A DNA stretch of 22,650 nucleotides from an uncultured Rhizobiaceae group bacterium (lineage in GTDB: Bacteria; Pseudomonadota; Alphaproteobacteria; Rhizobiales; Rhizobiaceae), in contig CALDZZ010000058.1 of the NCBI GenBank assembly GCA_937944075.1, forward strand, positions 1 through 22,650. Direction: 5' to 3'. How positions within the stretch are numbered: the stretch's first letter is position 1; each line of letters opens with the position of its first letter. Shown here piece by piece: positions 7,450 through 15,573 of this stretch. The notes below the pieces were generated by a model that saw only the letters and a program-made list of their open reading frames with translations, did not search any database and was not told where the DNA came from. The translations under genes were made by a program, and so were the position numbers.

Positions 7450-9648
7450 ATGTGGGAACAACCGGAATCTTTAACAGGCGGCATATTGGCTGACCTGAAC
7501 ACGCCAGACTTTGAAGAGGTCTTCAGGGATCCGTCCCGCTTTGTGAATCGTGAATTGTCCTGGCTGGAATTTAATCGCCGTGTGCTGGAAGAAGTCAGGA
7601 ACGAAAACAATCCCTTGCTGGAGCGGGTAAAGTTTTTGTCGATATCTGCAAGCAATCTCGATGAGTTCCTGATGGTCAGGGTTGCTGGCCTTAATGCCCA
7701 AAAATCCCGTAATGTAGAAAATCGTTCGGATGATGGCATGAGCGTTGAAGAGCAACTTGAAGCGGTTCATGCGACTATCGGGGAATTGCAATCTGATCAA
7801 CAGTCCTATTGGCTGGATTTGCAACAGGAACTGCATGAAATAGGGTTTCAGATATTAAGCCCAGGCGAACTGGATGAGGCAGAACTGGCATGGCTTGAAA
7901 ATCATTTTGACAATCACGTTTTCCCGGTTCTGACACCCTTGTCCATGGATCTCACGCATCCGTTTCCCTTTATCTCAAATCTTGGTCATGCAATGATCTT
8001 TGAGCTGGAAAAAGAAACTGAAAAACATGCCATGAAAGCCTTTGTCAGGATACCTGCTGCGCTAGACGGGTTCATTGAACTGCCTACGAAGAGACAGTCG
8101 GAAACACGTTTCATCAGTCTTGAAAATCTGATCTTCCTGAACGTGAACAAGCTCTTTCCAAATTACAAGGCAATTAATTATGGCACCTTCCGCATTATAA
8201 GGGATAGTGATCTTGAAGTTGAGGAAGAAGCTGAAGATTTGGTTCTAACGTTCGAAAGTGCTCTGAAGCGCAGAAGAAGGGGGAGGGTCGTTCGCATGGA
8301 GACAGACAAGAAAATGCCTCAACATCTTGGCGGCTTCATTGCATCAGAACTTGATCTTGATGATGACAGCATTGCCAGTGTCGGCAATTTGTTTGTTTTA
8401 AATAACCTGGGTCAGATTAACAGGTTGAACAGGCCTGAGTTGAAATTCAGTCCTTTTGTTGCACGCTTTCCCGAGCGGGTAAGAGAACATAACGGAGACT
8501 GCTTTGCAGCCATTCGTCAAAAGGACATTCTGGTTCACCATCCATATGAATCCTTTGATGTCGTCGTGCAGTTTATCAGACAGGCAGCTCGTGACCCGGA
8601 AGTCATTGCCATCAAGCAAATGCTGTATCGCACTTCCAACAATTCGCCGATAGTTGCAGCGCTCATTGAAGCTGCAGAAGCAGGCAAATCAGTTGTGGCG
8701 ATTGTCGAACTGCGGGCTAGGTTTGATGAAGAGGCAAATATCAAATGGGCAAGGGATCTTGAACGTGCTGGTGTACAGGTGGTCTTCGGGTTTGCTGATT
8801 GGAAAACACACTCAAAACTCAGCCTTGTTGTCAGGCGGGAAGAGGGCAAGATCAGGAATTATGTTCATATCGGAACAGGGAATTATCATCCGGTAACAGC
8901 ACGACTCTATACAGACTTATCCTATTTCACAACCAATCCGAAAATTGCACGGGATGTAACGCGCGTTTTCAATTATACAACAGGATATGCCCGGCCTGGC
9001 AATCTGAAAACCCTGGCAGTTTCTCCAGTTACCTTGAGAAAAACGATCCTGAACCATATAAATGACGAAATTGAACACGCCAAGGCAGGTCGCGAAGCGC
9101 ATGTATGGGGCAAGATGAACTCTTTGGTGGATCCTCAGATCATTGATGCGCTGTACAGGGCAAGCCATGCAGGGGTCAAGATCAGACTGATTGTAAGAGG
9201 CATATGTTGCTTGCGCCCGAATGTATTCGGCATGTCTGAGAACATTCAGGTGAAATCTGTTATCGGCCGTTTTCTTGAACACAGTCGTATCCTTTGTTTT
9301 GGTAACGGAAGGGAACTGCCTTCTCCGGAAGCGATCGTCTACATGGGGTCAGCAGACATGATGCCACGTAATCTCAACAGGCGGGTGGAAACCATGGTCC
9401 GTATTGAAAATGATACCGTGCACAAGCAATTGCTGGATCAGATCATGGTTGCCAATTTAAACGATACTGCGCTCAGCTGGGAAATCATGCCGGATGGCAC
9501 ATCCAGGAGATTATCCACAAACCTGGATGGCGAATCGTTTAATTGTCAGACATACTTCATGACTAACCCAAGCCTGTCAGGACGGGGGGAGGCTCTTAAG
9601 AATGACGCACCGAAAAGGTTTGTCGATCAGCGCACTTTTGACACGTAA
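7450..9648 (+). CDS. ppk: Polyphosphate kinase 1
   Basis: A 732-residue kinase that reversibly moves the terminal phosphate of ATP onto polyphosphate. The N-terminal domain begins FVNRELSWLEFN and continues with SNLDEFLMVR. The two phospholipase-D-like catalytic domains follow: YRTSNNSP, then WKTHSK with the phosphorylated His H454, HIGTGNYH, and HSRI with H611. The 157-residue spacing of the two His equals E. coli H435/H592. GSADMMPRNLNRRVE completes the active site. The ATG at 7450 lacks a clear Shine-Dalgarno. The 3' end overlaps ppx by 47 bases, indicating cotranscription. I looked for a PhoB box in the 65-base gap before the gene and found none convincing. Confidence 0.98.
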   Translation: MWEQPESLTGGILADLNTPDFEEVFRDPSRFVNRELSWLEFNRRVLEEVRNENNPLLERVKFLSISASNLDEFLMVRVAGLNAQKSRNVENRSDDGMSVEEQLEAVHATIGELQSDQQSYWLDLQQELHEIGFQILSPGELDEAELAWLENHFDNHVFPVLTPLSMDLTHPFPFISNLGHAMIFELEKETEKHAMKAFVRIPAALDGFIELPTKRQSETRFISLENLIFLNVNKLFPNYKAINYGTFRIIRDSDLEVEEEAEDLVLTFESALKRRRRGRVVRMETDKKMPQHLGGFIASELDLDDDSIASVGNLFVLNNLGQINRLNRPELKFSPFVARFPERVREHNGDCFAAIRQKDILVHHPYESFDVVVQFIRQAARDPEVIAIKQMLYRTSNNSPIVAALIEAAEAGKSVVAIVELRARFDEEANIKWARDLERAGVQVVFGFADWKTHSKLSLVVRREEGKIRNYVHIGTGNYHPVTARLYTDLSYFTTNPKIARDVTRVFNYTTGYARPGNLKTLAVSPVTLRKTILNHINDEIEHAKAGREAHVWGKMNSLVDPQIIDALYRASHAGVKIRLIVRGICCLRPNVFGMSENIQVKSVIGRFLEHSRILCFGNGRELPSPEAIVYMGSADMMPRNLNRRVETMVRIENDTVHKQLLDQIMVANLNDTALSWEIMPDGTSRRLSTNLDGESFNCQTYFMTNPSLSGRGEALKNDAPKRFVDQRTFDT

Positions 9649-11173
9649 GAAAAAGTCTGTTCAGTCAAATCTGGAAGCACAGGGCAGGCTGCGTGAACGT
9701 GAGCCGGTTGCTATCATCGATATAGGTTCAAACTCGGTTCGCCTCGTTATCTATGAAGGTTTGAGCCGCTCTCCATCCGTTCTGTTCAATGAGAAGGTTC
9801 TTTGTGGTTTGGGGCAGGGCTTGGCCGAAACGGGTAAGCTGGACAAAGTTGCGCGGCAACGGGCATTGACGTCCATCAGGCGATTTAGTCAATTGTGTAC
9901 CCAAACCGAAGTCGGCGAATTGCACGTACTTGCAACAGCAGCTGCAAGAGAGGCTGACAATGGTGCCAAGTTCATCGATGAGGTTGAGGCCATTACGCAG
10001 TCCAGTGTAAAACTGCTGTCTGGCCAAATGGAAGCGTATTACGCCTGCCTTGGAGCAGTCAGCGGTTTTGACAAACCTGATGGTATAGTAGGCGACCTCG
10101 GCGGTGGTTCGATGGAGTTGATTTCAACTGATGCAGACAAGCAACAGGCAACAACTTCACCCCTTGGTGGTTTGAGACTTCTGGAAAGCTCTGGTAGCGA
10201 TCTTGATAAAGCTGAAAAAATTGCTCGCAAGGAATTGCAGGACATCAAGATTAAATGGCCAGGCAAGAGCAGATGCTTTTATGCAATTGGGGGAACCTGG
10301 CGAAATCTTGCAAGATTGCACATGTTTGCAAATGATTACCCGCTTGATGTGGTGCATGATTACACCGTCAAGGCTAAAGATTATATTGAGTTTTGCAAAC
10401 GTGTTGCAAAGGGCAAGACTGATGAACTCAAGGGCATTGAGGAAATCTCAAAAAATCGTCAAAATCTTCTTCCCTATGGGGCAATCTCAATGATTGCTGT
10501 TTTGGAACACCTCAAGGCCAAAGAAGTCAAAATGTCTGCTACGGGTTTGCGTGAAGGTTATTTGTATTCCCTGCTGGAAGAGAAGATGCAAAAACAGGAC
10601 GCCCTTCTGGAAGCAACTGGAGAGCTGGCCATTTTGCGGTCGCGATCACCTCAACTCAGTATTGAAATGGCCGACTGGACAGGAAAGGCATTTTCCAGCA
10701 TTGGAATTGATGAAAACAGACAGGAAAAGAGATGGCGTCAGGCTGCCTGCAATCTTGCAGATGTTTCATGGCGGTCGAGTTCAGATTTCAGGGCAGAGCA
10801 ATCGCTTGGAATAATCAACAACGCAGGCTTTAATTCAATCAGTCATGAAGGCCGTGCGTATCTGGCGATCGTCAACTTTCACCGATATCAGGGCCTGGGT
10901 TCAAAACAACAGCCCCCTCAATATACAAGACTAGCAACAGAAGAGACTGCCAAAAAGGCGCGCCTGCAAGCTGCATTTTTCAGAGTGCTCTATATTTTTT
11001 CAGCAGGCAGTGAAGAGATCATTCCTAACCTGAAGCTGGTGCGTACTGCCTATGGCAATCTGGTTTTTGAAATACCAAAGGCACTTGAAGCCTTGGTAGG
11101 TGAAAAACCTGAAAATCGCCTTTCCCATTTAAGCCGTGAGATTGGTGAGGAAATCACGATTGGTTTTGTATAG
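9602..11173 (+). CDS. ppx: Exopolyphosphatase (Ppx/GppA family)
   Basis: A 523-residue enzyme that removes terminal phosphates from polyphosphate; the family can also hydrolyse pppGpp. It has the ASKHA-fold phosphate loops IDIGSNS (39-45) and GDLGGGSMEL (164-173), ATAAAREA (111-118), and E144 in SGQMEA, which aligns with catalytic E121 of E. coli Ppx. The preceding residue, usually Glu, is Met here. The part after about residue 330 is the helical C-terminal domain of long Ppx proteins. The ATG lies inside the end of ppk, with GGAGG nine bases upstream (9588-9592). Overlap and strong ribosome site suggest both enzymes are made from one mRNA. Confidence 0.95.
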   Translation: MTHRKGLSISALLTRKKKSVQSNLEAQGRLREREPVAIIDIGSNSVRLVIYEGLSRSPSVLFNEKVLCGLGQGLAETGKLDKVARQRALTSIRRFSQLCTQTEVGELHVLATAAAREADNGAKFIDEVEAITQSSVKLLSGQMEAYYACLGAVSGFDKPDGIVGDLGGGSMELISTDADKQQATTSPLGGLRLLESSGSDLDKAEKIARKELQDIKIKWPGKSRCFYAIGGTWRNLARLHMFANDYPLDVVHDYTVKAKDYIEFCKRVAKGKTDELKGIEEISKNRQNLLPYGAISMIAVLEHLKAKEVKMSATGLREGYLYSLLEEKMQKQDALLEATGELAILRSRSPQLSIEMADWTGKAFSSIGIDENRQEKRWRQAACNLADVSWRSSSDFRAEQSLGIINNAGFNSISHEGRAYLAIVNFHRYQGLGSKQQPPQYTRLATEETAKKARLQAAFFRVLYIFSAGSEEIIPNLKLVRTAYGNLVFEIPKALEALVGEKPENRLSHLSREIGEEITIGFV

Positions 11174-11196
11174 TCTTTAATTTTTGAAAATAGGCC

Positions 11197-11226
11197 TTGT
11201 CAGCTTTTGAATTAGCTTCAATATAC
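11197..11226 (+). promoter_or_regulatory. Candidate promoter of the Ldh-family gene
   Basis: TTGTCA (11197-11202) is followed after 17-18 bases by AATATAC, 30 bases before the start codon. This would give the oxidoreductase gene its own promoter after ppx. It rests only on hexamer similarity. Confidence 0.3.
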
Positions 11227-11254
11227 GGTCACAAACATCACATCCGGAGTTCCC

Positions 11255-12229
11255 ATGCAGGCATCTTTAAATGAAATTGAAACGCTCACTCATGATCTGC
11301 TGGTAAAGCATGGAGCTGATAATTGGATTGCTCAAGAAGTTTCAAGAGCAGTTAGAAAAGCGGAAGCCATTGGCAACAAGATTTGTGGTTTATTCTATGT
11401 GGAAAGCTATTGCATTCAACTGGAAAGTGGCCGTGTTAATGGCAAGGTGCAGCCTGTTGTCAGCAGGCCAAAGCCTGCTGTGGTCAAGGTTGATGCCAAG
11501 ATGGGCTTTGCCCAGCCGGCATTTTCAAAGGGCCTGGATGAGGCAGTCAGTGCGGCCAGGGAAAATGGCATGGCTCAACTGGCCATTTGTCATTCTCATA
11601 CCTGTACATCTCTTGGTTTTTTCACAGAGCAGATTGCTCGCAAGGGCATGATTGCAATAGGCCTGACTAATGCTTCTCCAATTGTAGCGCCCCCCGGTGG
11701 CAAGAAGCGTACTATTGGCACAAACCCGATAGCCTTTTCTGTGCCGGATGGAGAGGGCGGTCTTGCAATGCAGTTTGACCAATCCACTTCTGCGGTTGCA
11801 TTGGGTAAAATCAAGATGGCAAAGGCTGCAGGTGAAGAAATTCCATTAGGCTGGGCGGTTGATGCAGATGGAAAGCCAACTACAAATCCGGAAGAAGCCC
11901 TTAAAGGCTCACTTGTTTCTTCAGGTGGATACAAGGGCTGGGGGTTTGGCTTGATGTCGGAGATACTTGCTGCCGGAATGACGGGCGGTACGTTATCGAA
12001 AGATGTAAAGCCCCTGCTTGTTGCTGAAGGACCACCCCATGACCTTGGTCAATTTTATATTCTCATAGACCCATCATCGTCCAACGAGTTTTTTGACAGA
12101 ATGCAGGCAATTGCCGAAGCCATAGATCAGGAAGAAGGCGCCAGATTGCCTGGTCGAAACAAGCTTGATGCCGACCCTGTCGAGGTTGAGGATGCTTTGT
12201 GGAACAAGTTGCTTGCCATGAAGGGGTAA
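11255..12229 (+). CDS. Ldh_2 (malate/L-lactate dehydrogenase-like) family oxidoreductase
   Basis: A 324-residue protein of the NAD(P)H-dependent family containing YiaK, YlbC, sulfolactate dehydrogenase and delta1-piperideine-2-carboxylate reductase (DpkA), which reduce 2-oxo or cyclic imino acids. Family landmarks: SHTCTSLG (114-121), a proline/glycine-rich APPGG loop (145-149), GTNPIAFSVP (155-164), GWAVDADGKPTTNP (199-212) and GGYKGWG (224-230). The usual N-terminal motif SHGLxR reads ICGLFY: Cys44 stands where the proposed catalytic His (His44 of YiaK) belongs and Tyr48 where the Arg is. Activity or substrate may therefore differ. A GGAG site lies just before the ATG, 81 bases after ppx. 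It converges on rnd. A substrate cannot be named. Confidence 0.88.
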   Translation: MQASLNEIETLTHDLLVKHGADNWIAQEVSRAVRKAEAIGNKICGLFYVESYCIQLESGRVNGKVQPVVSRPKPAVVKVDAKMGFAQPAFSKGLDEAVSAARENGMAQLAICHSHTCTSLGFFTEQIARKGMIAIGLTNASPIVAPPGGKKRTIGTNPIAFSVPDGEGGLAMQFDQSTSAVALGKIKMAKAAGEEIPLGWAVDADGKPTTNPEEALKGSLVSSGGYKGWGFGLMSEILAAGMTGGTLSKDVKPLLVAEGPPHDLGQFYILIDPSSSNEFFDRMQAIAEAIDQEEGARLPGRNKLDADPVEVEDALWNKLLAMKG

Positions 12230-12265
12230 GGCCGCTTGGTCCGCTCTTGTAATAAATAAATAAGT

Positions 12266-13420
12266 TCAGGAAGTGGTATCAATAATTTGAACTGACTTGT
12301 CCTTATAGCCAAGCGCGATGCGCCCGTTTTTCAAATCGAGCGCCTTGTTTCCAAACAGTTCCTTTCGCCAGCCTTTCAGCGCCGGGACGTCAGCTTTGTC
12401 GTCAGCCGCGATTTTTTCCAGATCATCAACCGTGGCTATGATTTTGGCAGCGACACCATGTTTTTCTGTCGTGACCTTCAGCAAGACCTTCAACATCTCG
12501 GTTGCGGCCTGACATCCTTCGGGTGTTTGTTTGGGGCGTGGAATGCCGGGGTGCTCTGAATCCGGGATGTTTTTGACTTCTGTAATGACTTTCAAAAGTT
12601 CATTACCATAACGGTTTTTATCAAACCCTCTTGAAAGGCTTCGAAGTTCGGAAAGTTTTTGCAAGGTAGTGGGAGCCCGCGTGCAGATATCGTATATTGC
12701 ATCATCGCGAATAACACGCCCGCGTGGAATGTTATTGGCTCTAGCCGTTTCTTCACGCCATTGTGCTACACGTTTTAAAAGCGCAAGTTCCCTTGGTTTG
12801 CGGGCCCGCATTTTCATACGTTTCCATGCGTTCTCCGGTGGCATGTCGTAGGTTTCAGGAGAAGTCAGAATTTCCATTTCCTCAGAAACCCAGTGAGCAC
12901 GGTCCTGCTCCTTGAGGCTTGCATTTAATGCCGTGTAGACATCTCTCAAATGGGTAACATCTGCAAGGGCGTAAACTAGCTGCTTCTCAGAAAGCGGACG
13001 TTTTGACCAGTCGGTGAAGCGTGAGGATTTGTCCAGAGTAACACCGGTAATTCGTTTGACGAGTTGATCATAGGATATGCTGTCGCCATATCCGCATACC
13101 ATTGCAGCAACCTGTGTATCGAAAATCGGAGAGGGGATAATTCCTGCAAGGTTATAGACAATTTCCACGTCTTGTCTTGCAGCGTGAAAAACCTTGACCA
13201 CGTCCTTGTTGGCCATAAGCTCAAAGAAAGGTGCAAGGTCTATACCTTCTGCCTGAACATCAAGGATCCACTCATCCTCAGGACACGCCATTTGAACAAG
13301 ACAAAGGATTGGCCAGAATGTGCTCTCTCGAAGGAACTCCGTATCAACAGTGCAAAAGGAATGCTTGGCACATTGATTGCAGGCCTGTTTCAGGGTCTCG
13401 GTATCACGGATAATTTTCAT
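12266..13420 (-). CDS. rnd: Ribonuclease D
   Basis: A 384-residue 3'-5' exoribonuclease that trims tRNA and other stable RNA precursors. The DEDDy catalytic set is complete: D26 and E28 in VDTEF, D84 in HAARQD, Y150 and D154 in YALAD. An HRDC domain, the helical nucleic-acid-binding module of the family, covers about residues 205-285, with a second helical region after it. Length agrees with E. coli RNase D. It is transcribed towards the Ldh-family gene and away from aspS. The 36-base gap at its 3' end shows no terminator hairpin. Confidence 0.96.
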   Translation of the reverse strand: MKIIRDTETLKQACNQCAKHSFCTVDTEFLRESTFWPILCLVQMACPEDEWILDVQAEGIDLAPFFELMANKDVVKVFHAARQDVEIVYNLAGIIPSPIFDTQVAAMVCGYGDSISYDQLVKRITGVTLDKSSRFTDWSKRPLSEKQLVYALADVTHLRDVYTALNASLKEQDRAHWVSEEMEILTSPETYDMPPENAWKRMKMRARKPRELALLKRVAQWREETARANNIPRGRVIRDDAIYDICTRAPTTLQKLSELRSLSRGFDKNRYGNELLKVITEVKNIPDSEHPGIPRPKQTPEGCQAATEMLKVLLKVTTEKHGVAAKIIATVDDLEKIAADDKADVPALKGWRKELFGNKALDLKNGRIALGYKDKSVQIIDTTS

Positions 13421-13596
13421 CGCACCTATATAAACAATGAAGGCATGCTTGTCTTGCGGAAAATTTTATTGCGATTTGACGGTTCTTTCATTTTCCAAAA
13501 ACCTTGACAAATGCCCCCTTAAATGTGTTTGTCGCGCAACAAGAATATAAAGACTCATTTGTTATATTTGAGACGAATAAAATTTCAGGAAATATC

Positions 13597-15408
13597 ATGA
13601 CTAATCTTAGCGAACGATACCGCAGCCATACTTGTGAAGGTCTTCGGAAATCGGATGTGGGAAATACAATCCGTCTATCTGGCTGGGTGCACCGCGTAAG
13701 AGATCACGGCGGTGTATTGTTTATTGATTTGCGCGATCATTATGGCATGACGCAAGTTGTAGCGGATCCGGATTCACCTGCTTTCAACATAGCTGAAATG
13801 GTGCGTGGTGAATGGGTCATCCGAATTGATGGTGAAGTCAAGGCGCGTGACGCAGAGGCGATTAATCCGAAACTGCCAACCGGTGAGATTGAAGTTTTTG
13901 CACGTGATATTGAAATCCTTTCAAAGGCCTCTGAGCTGCCGCTTCCTGTTTTCGATGAGCCGGATTATCCTGAAGACATTCGACTTACATATCGTTTCCT
14001 TGATTTGCGTCGCGAGACCTTGCACAAGAATATTATGCTTCGCACGCAAATCATTGCCAAGATGCGCGAGCGCATGTCACAGGCTGGGTTCAACGAATTT
14101 TCAACACCAATTCTTACAGCATCCTCTCCAGAAGGTGCGCGTGATTTCCTTGTGCCAAGTCGCATTCATAATGGCGAATTTTATGCGCTCCCACAGGCGC
14201 CACAACAATATAAGCAGTTGATCATGATGTCGGGCTTCGACACTTATTTTCAGATTGCCCCATGTTTCCGCGATGAAGATCCGCGAGCGGACCGTCTGCC
14301 TGGTGAGTTTTATCAACTCGATCTTGAAATGAGTTTTGTCGAACAGGATGATATTCTGGGAACCATGGAACCAGTGATGCGAAGTATCTTTGAAGACTTC
14401 GCCGAAGGCAAACCGGTAACAGATACTTTCCGCCGCATTCCTTATGATGAATCCATTCGCAAATATGGTTCAGACAAACCTGACCTACGCAATCCGATTG
14501 AGATGCAGGATGTTTCCGAGCATTTTCGGGGTTCTGGCTTCAAGGTTTTTGCAGGCATCCTGGATGCAGATGAAAAAAACCAGGTATGGGCAATTCCTGC
14601 CAAGGGCGCTGGAAGCCGAAAGGCATGTGACCGCATGAACTCATGGGCGCAGCAAAATGGACAACCCGGCATGGGGTATATTTTCTGGCGTGAACTAGAA
14701 GGAAAGTTTGAAGCTGCAGGGCCTATTGCAAAAAACATTGGTGAAGAACGTGCAGAAGCTCTGCGTCAACAGCTTGGGCTTGAGCTTGGTGATGCAGTAT
14801 TTTTTGCAGCCGGCGACCCGGCCAAGTTTGCCTCCTTTGCAGGCGACGCAAGAAACAAGGCCGCTGAAGACAATGGTCTGATTGATGAAGACCGTTTTGA
14901 ACTCTGCTGGATTGTTGATTTCCCGTTTTACGAGTGGGACGAAGAAAACAAAAAGGTTGAGTTTGCGCATAACCCGTTCTCCATGCCTCAAGGTGGCATG
15001 GAAGCACTGGAAGCCGCCGATACAGACGAAAAAAAGCTGGCACTGAAAGCCTATCAGTATGATCTCGTATGTAACGGTTATGAAATCGCTTCAGGGGGGA
15101 TCCGTAATCACTTGCCTGACACAATGGTAAAAGCATTTGAGGGCGCAGGTCTTTCTCGTGAAACAGTTGAGGAGAGATTTGGCGGATTGTATCGTGCATT
15201 CCAGTATGGAGCACCGCCTCATGGTGGGATGGCTGCAGGGGTAGATCGTGTGGTCATGTTGCTTTGTGGCGCCAAGAACCTTCGTGAAATTACGATGTTC
15301 CCGATGAACCAACAAGCTGTTGACCTCTTGATGGGTGCGCCAGGTGGGGTTGATGCCAACCAGCTTTCAGAGCTTGGTATACGCCTCATGCCCAAAAAGG
15401 AAGACTAA
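13597..15408 (+). CDS. aspS: Aspartyl-tRNA synthetase, probably non-discriminating
   Basis: A 603-residue class IIb synthetase: an N-terminal OB-fold anticodon-binding domain (about 15-110), then a catalytic core with FRDEDPRADR as motif 2 (R225), the bacterial insertion domain, and motif 3 GVDR (R551) followed by FPMNQ. The anticodon-domain loop reads RDHGG. This His/Gly form is the one found in AspRS enzymes that also charge tRNA(Asn), whereas E. coli has RDLGS, so Asp-tRNA(Asn) formation for GatCAB is likely. The ATG at 13597 with AGGA six bases upstream is chosen over an in-frame TTG at 13504, which is better read as part of a TTGACA -35-like hexamer. Confidence 0.97.
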   Translation: MTNLSERYRSHTCEGLRKSDVGNTIRLSGWVHRVRDHGGVLFIDLRDHYGMTQVVADPDSPAFNIAEMVRGEWVIRIDGEVKARDAEAINPKLPTGEIEVFARDIEILSKASELPLPVFDEPDYPEDIRLTYRFLDLRRETLHKNIMLRTQIIAKMRERMSQAGFNEFSTPILTASSPEGARDFLVPSRIHNGEFYALPQAPQQYKQLIMMSGFDTYFQIAPCFRDEDPRADRLPGEFYQLDLEMSFVEQDDILGTMEPVMRSIFEDFAEGKPVTDTFRRIPYDESIRKYGSDKPDLRNPIEMQDVSEHFRGSGFKVFAGILDADEKNQVWAIPAKGAGSRKACDRMNSWAQQNGQPGMGYIFWRELEGKFEAAGPIAKNIGEERAEALRQQLGLELGDAVFFAAGDPAKFASFAGDARNKAAEDNGLIDEDRFELCWIVDFPFYEWDEENKKVEFAHNPFSMPQGGMEALEAADTDEKKLALKAYQYDLVCNGYEIASGGIRNHLPDTMVKAFEGAGLSRETVEERFGGLYRAFQYGAPPHGGMAAGVDRVVMLLCGAKNLREITMFPMNQQAVDLLMGAPGGVDANQLSELGIRLMPKKED

Positions 15409-15501
15409 CCAAACCGCCAAAAAGTCTGTCTGCAGTATATTTGCAAGTAATTGCACAAAGACTGCACTTTGATTGAGATATTCGTCCAATCAAACTTTCT
15501 A

Positions 15502-15562
15502 TCCCTTGAAAACAACCTGTCTAAGAGCGTTTGCAGAGAGACAGGTTTTTGTCTTCAAGGGA
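15502..15562 (+). promoter_or_regulatory. Long nested hairpin in the creD leader
   Basis: Outer arms TCCCTTGAA (15502-15510) and TTCAAGGGA (15554-15562) enclose inner arms AACCTGTCT (15514-15522) and AGACAGGTT (15539-15547), with a 16-base apical loop. All arms are perfect 9-mers. The inner stem is followed by TTTTT-G, so it could terminate aspS transcripts or act as an attenuator. The outer arm ends two bases before the creD Shine-Dalgarno AGGA (15564-15567), so the fold could also affect ribosome access. Function is inferred. Confidence 0.6.
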
Positions 15563-15573
15563 AAGGAAAAGAC

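Noticed and set aside
13504..13596. N-terminal extension of AspRS from a TTG start
   Set aside because: The extra 31 residues are not part of the family, and an ATG with AGGA at 13597 gives the normal N-terminus. The TTG is part of a TTGACA hexamer, but no good -10 was found at the right distance, so no promoter is annotated either.
15451..15573. Upstream extension of CreD by 41 residues
   Set aside because: It would translate the leader hairpin. The internal ATG with AGGA is better supported.
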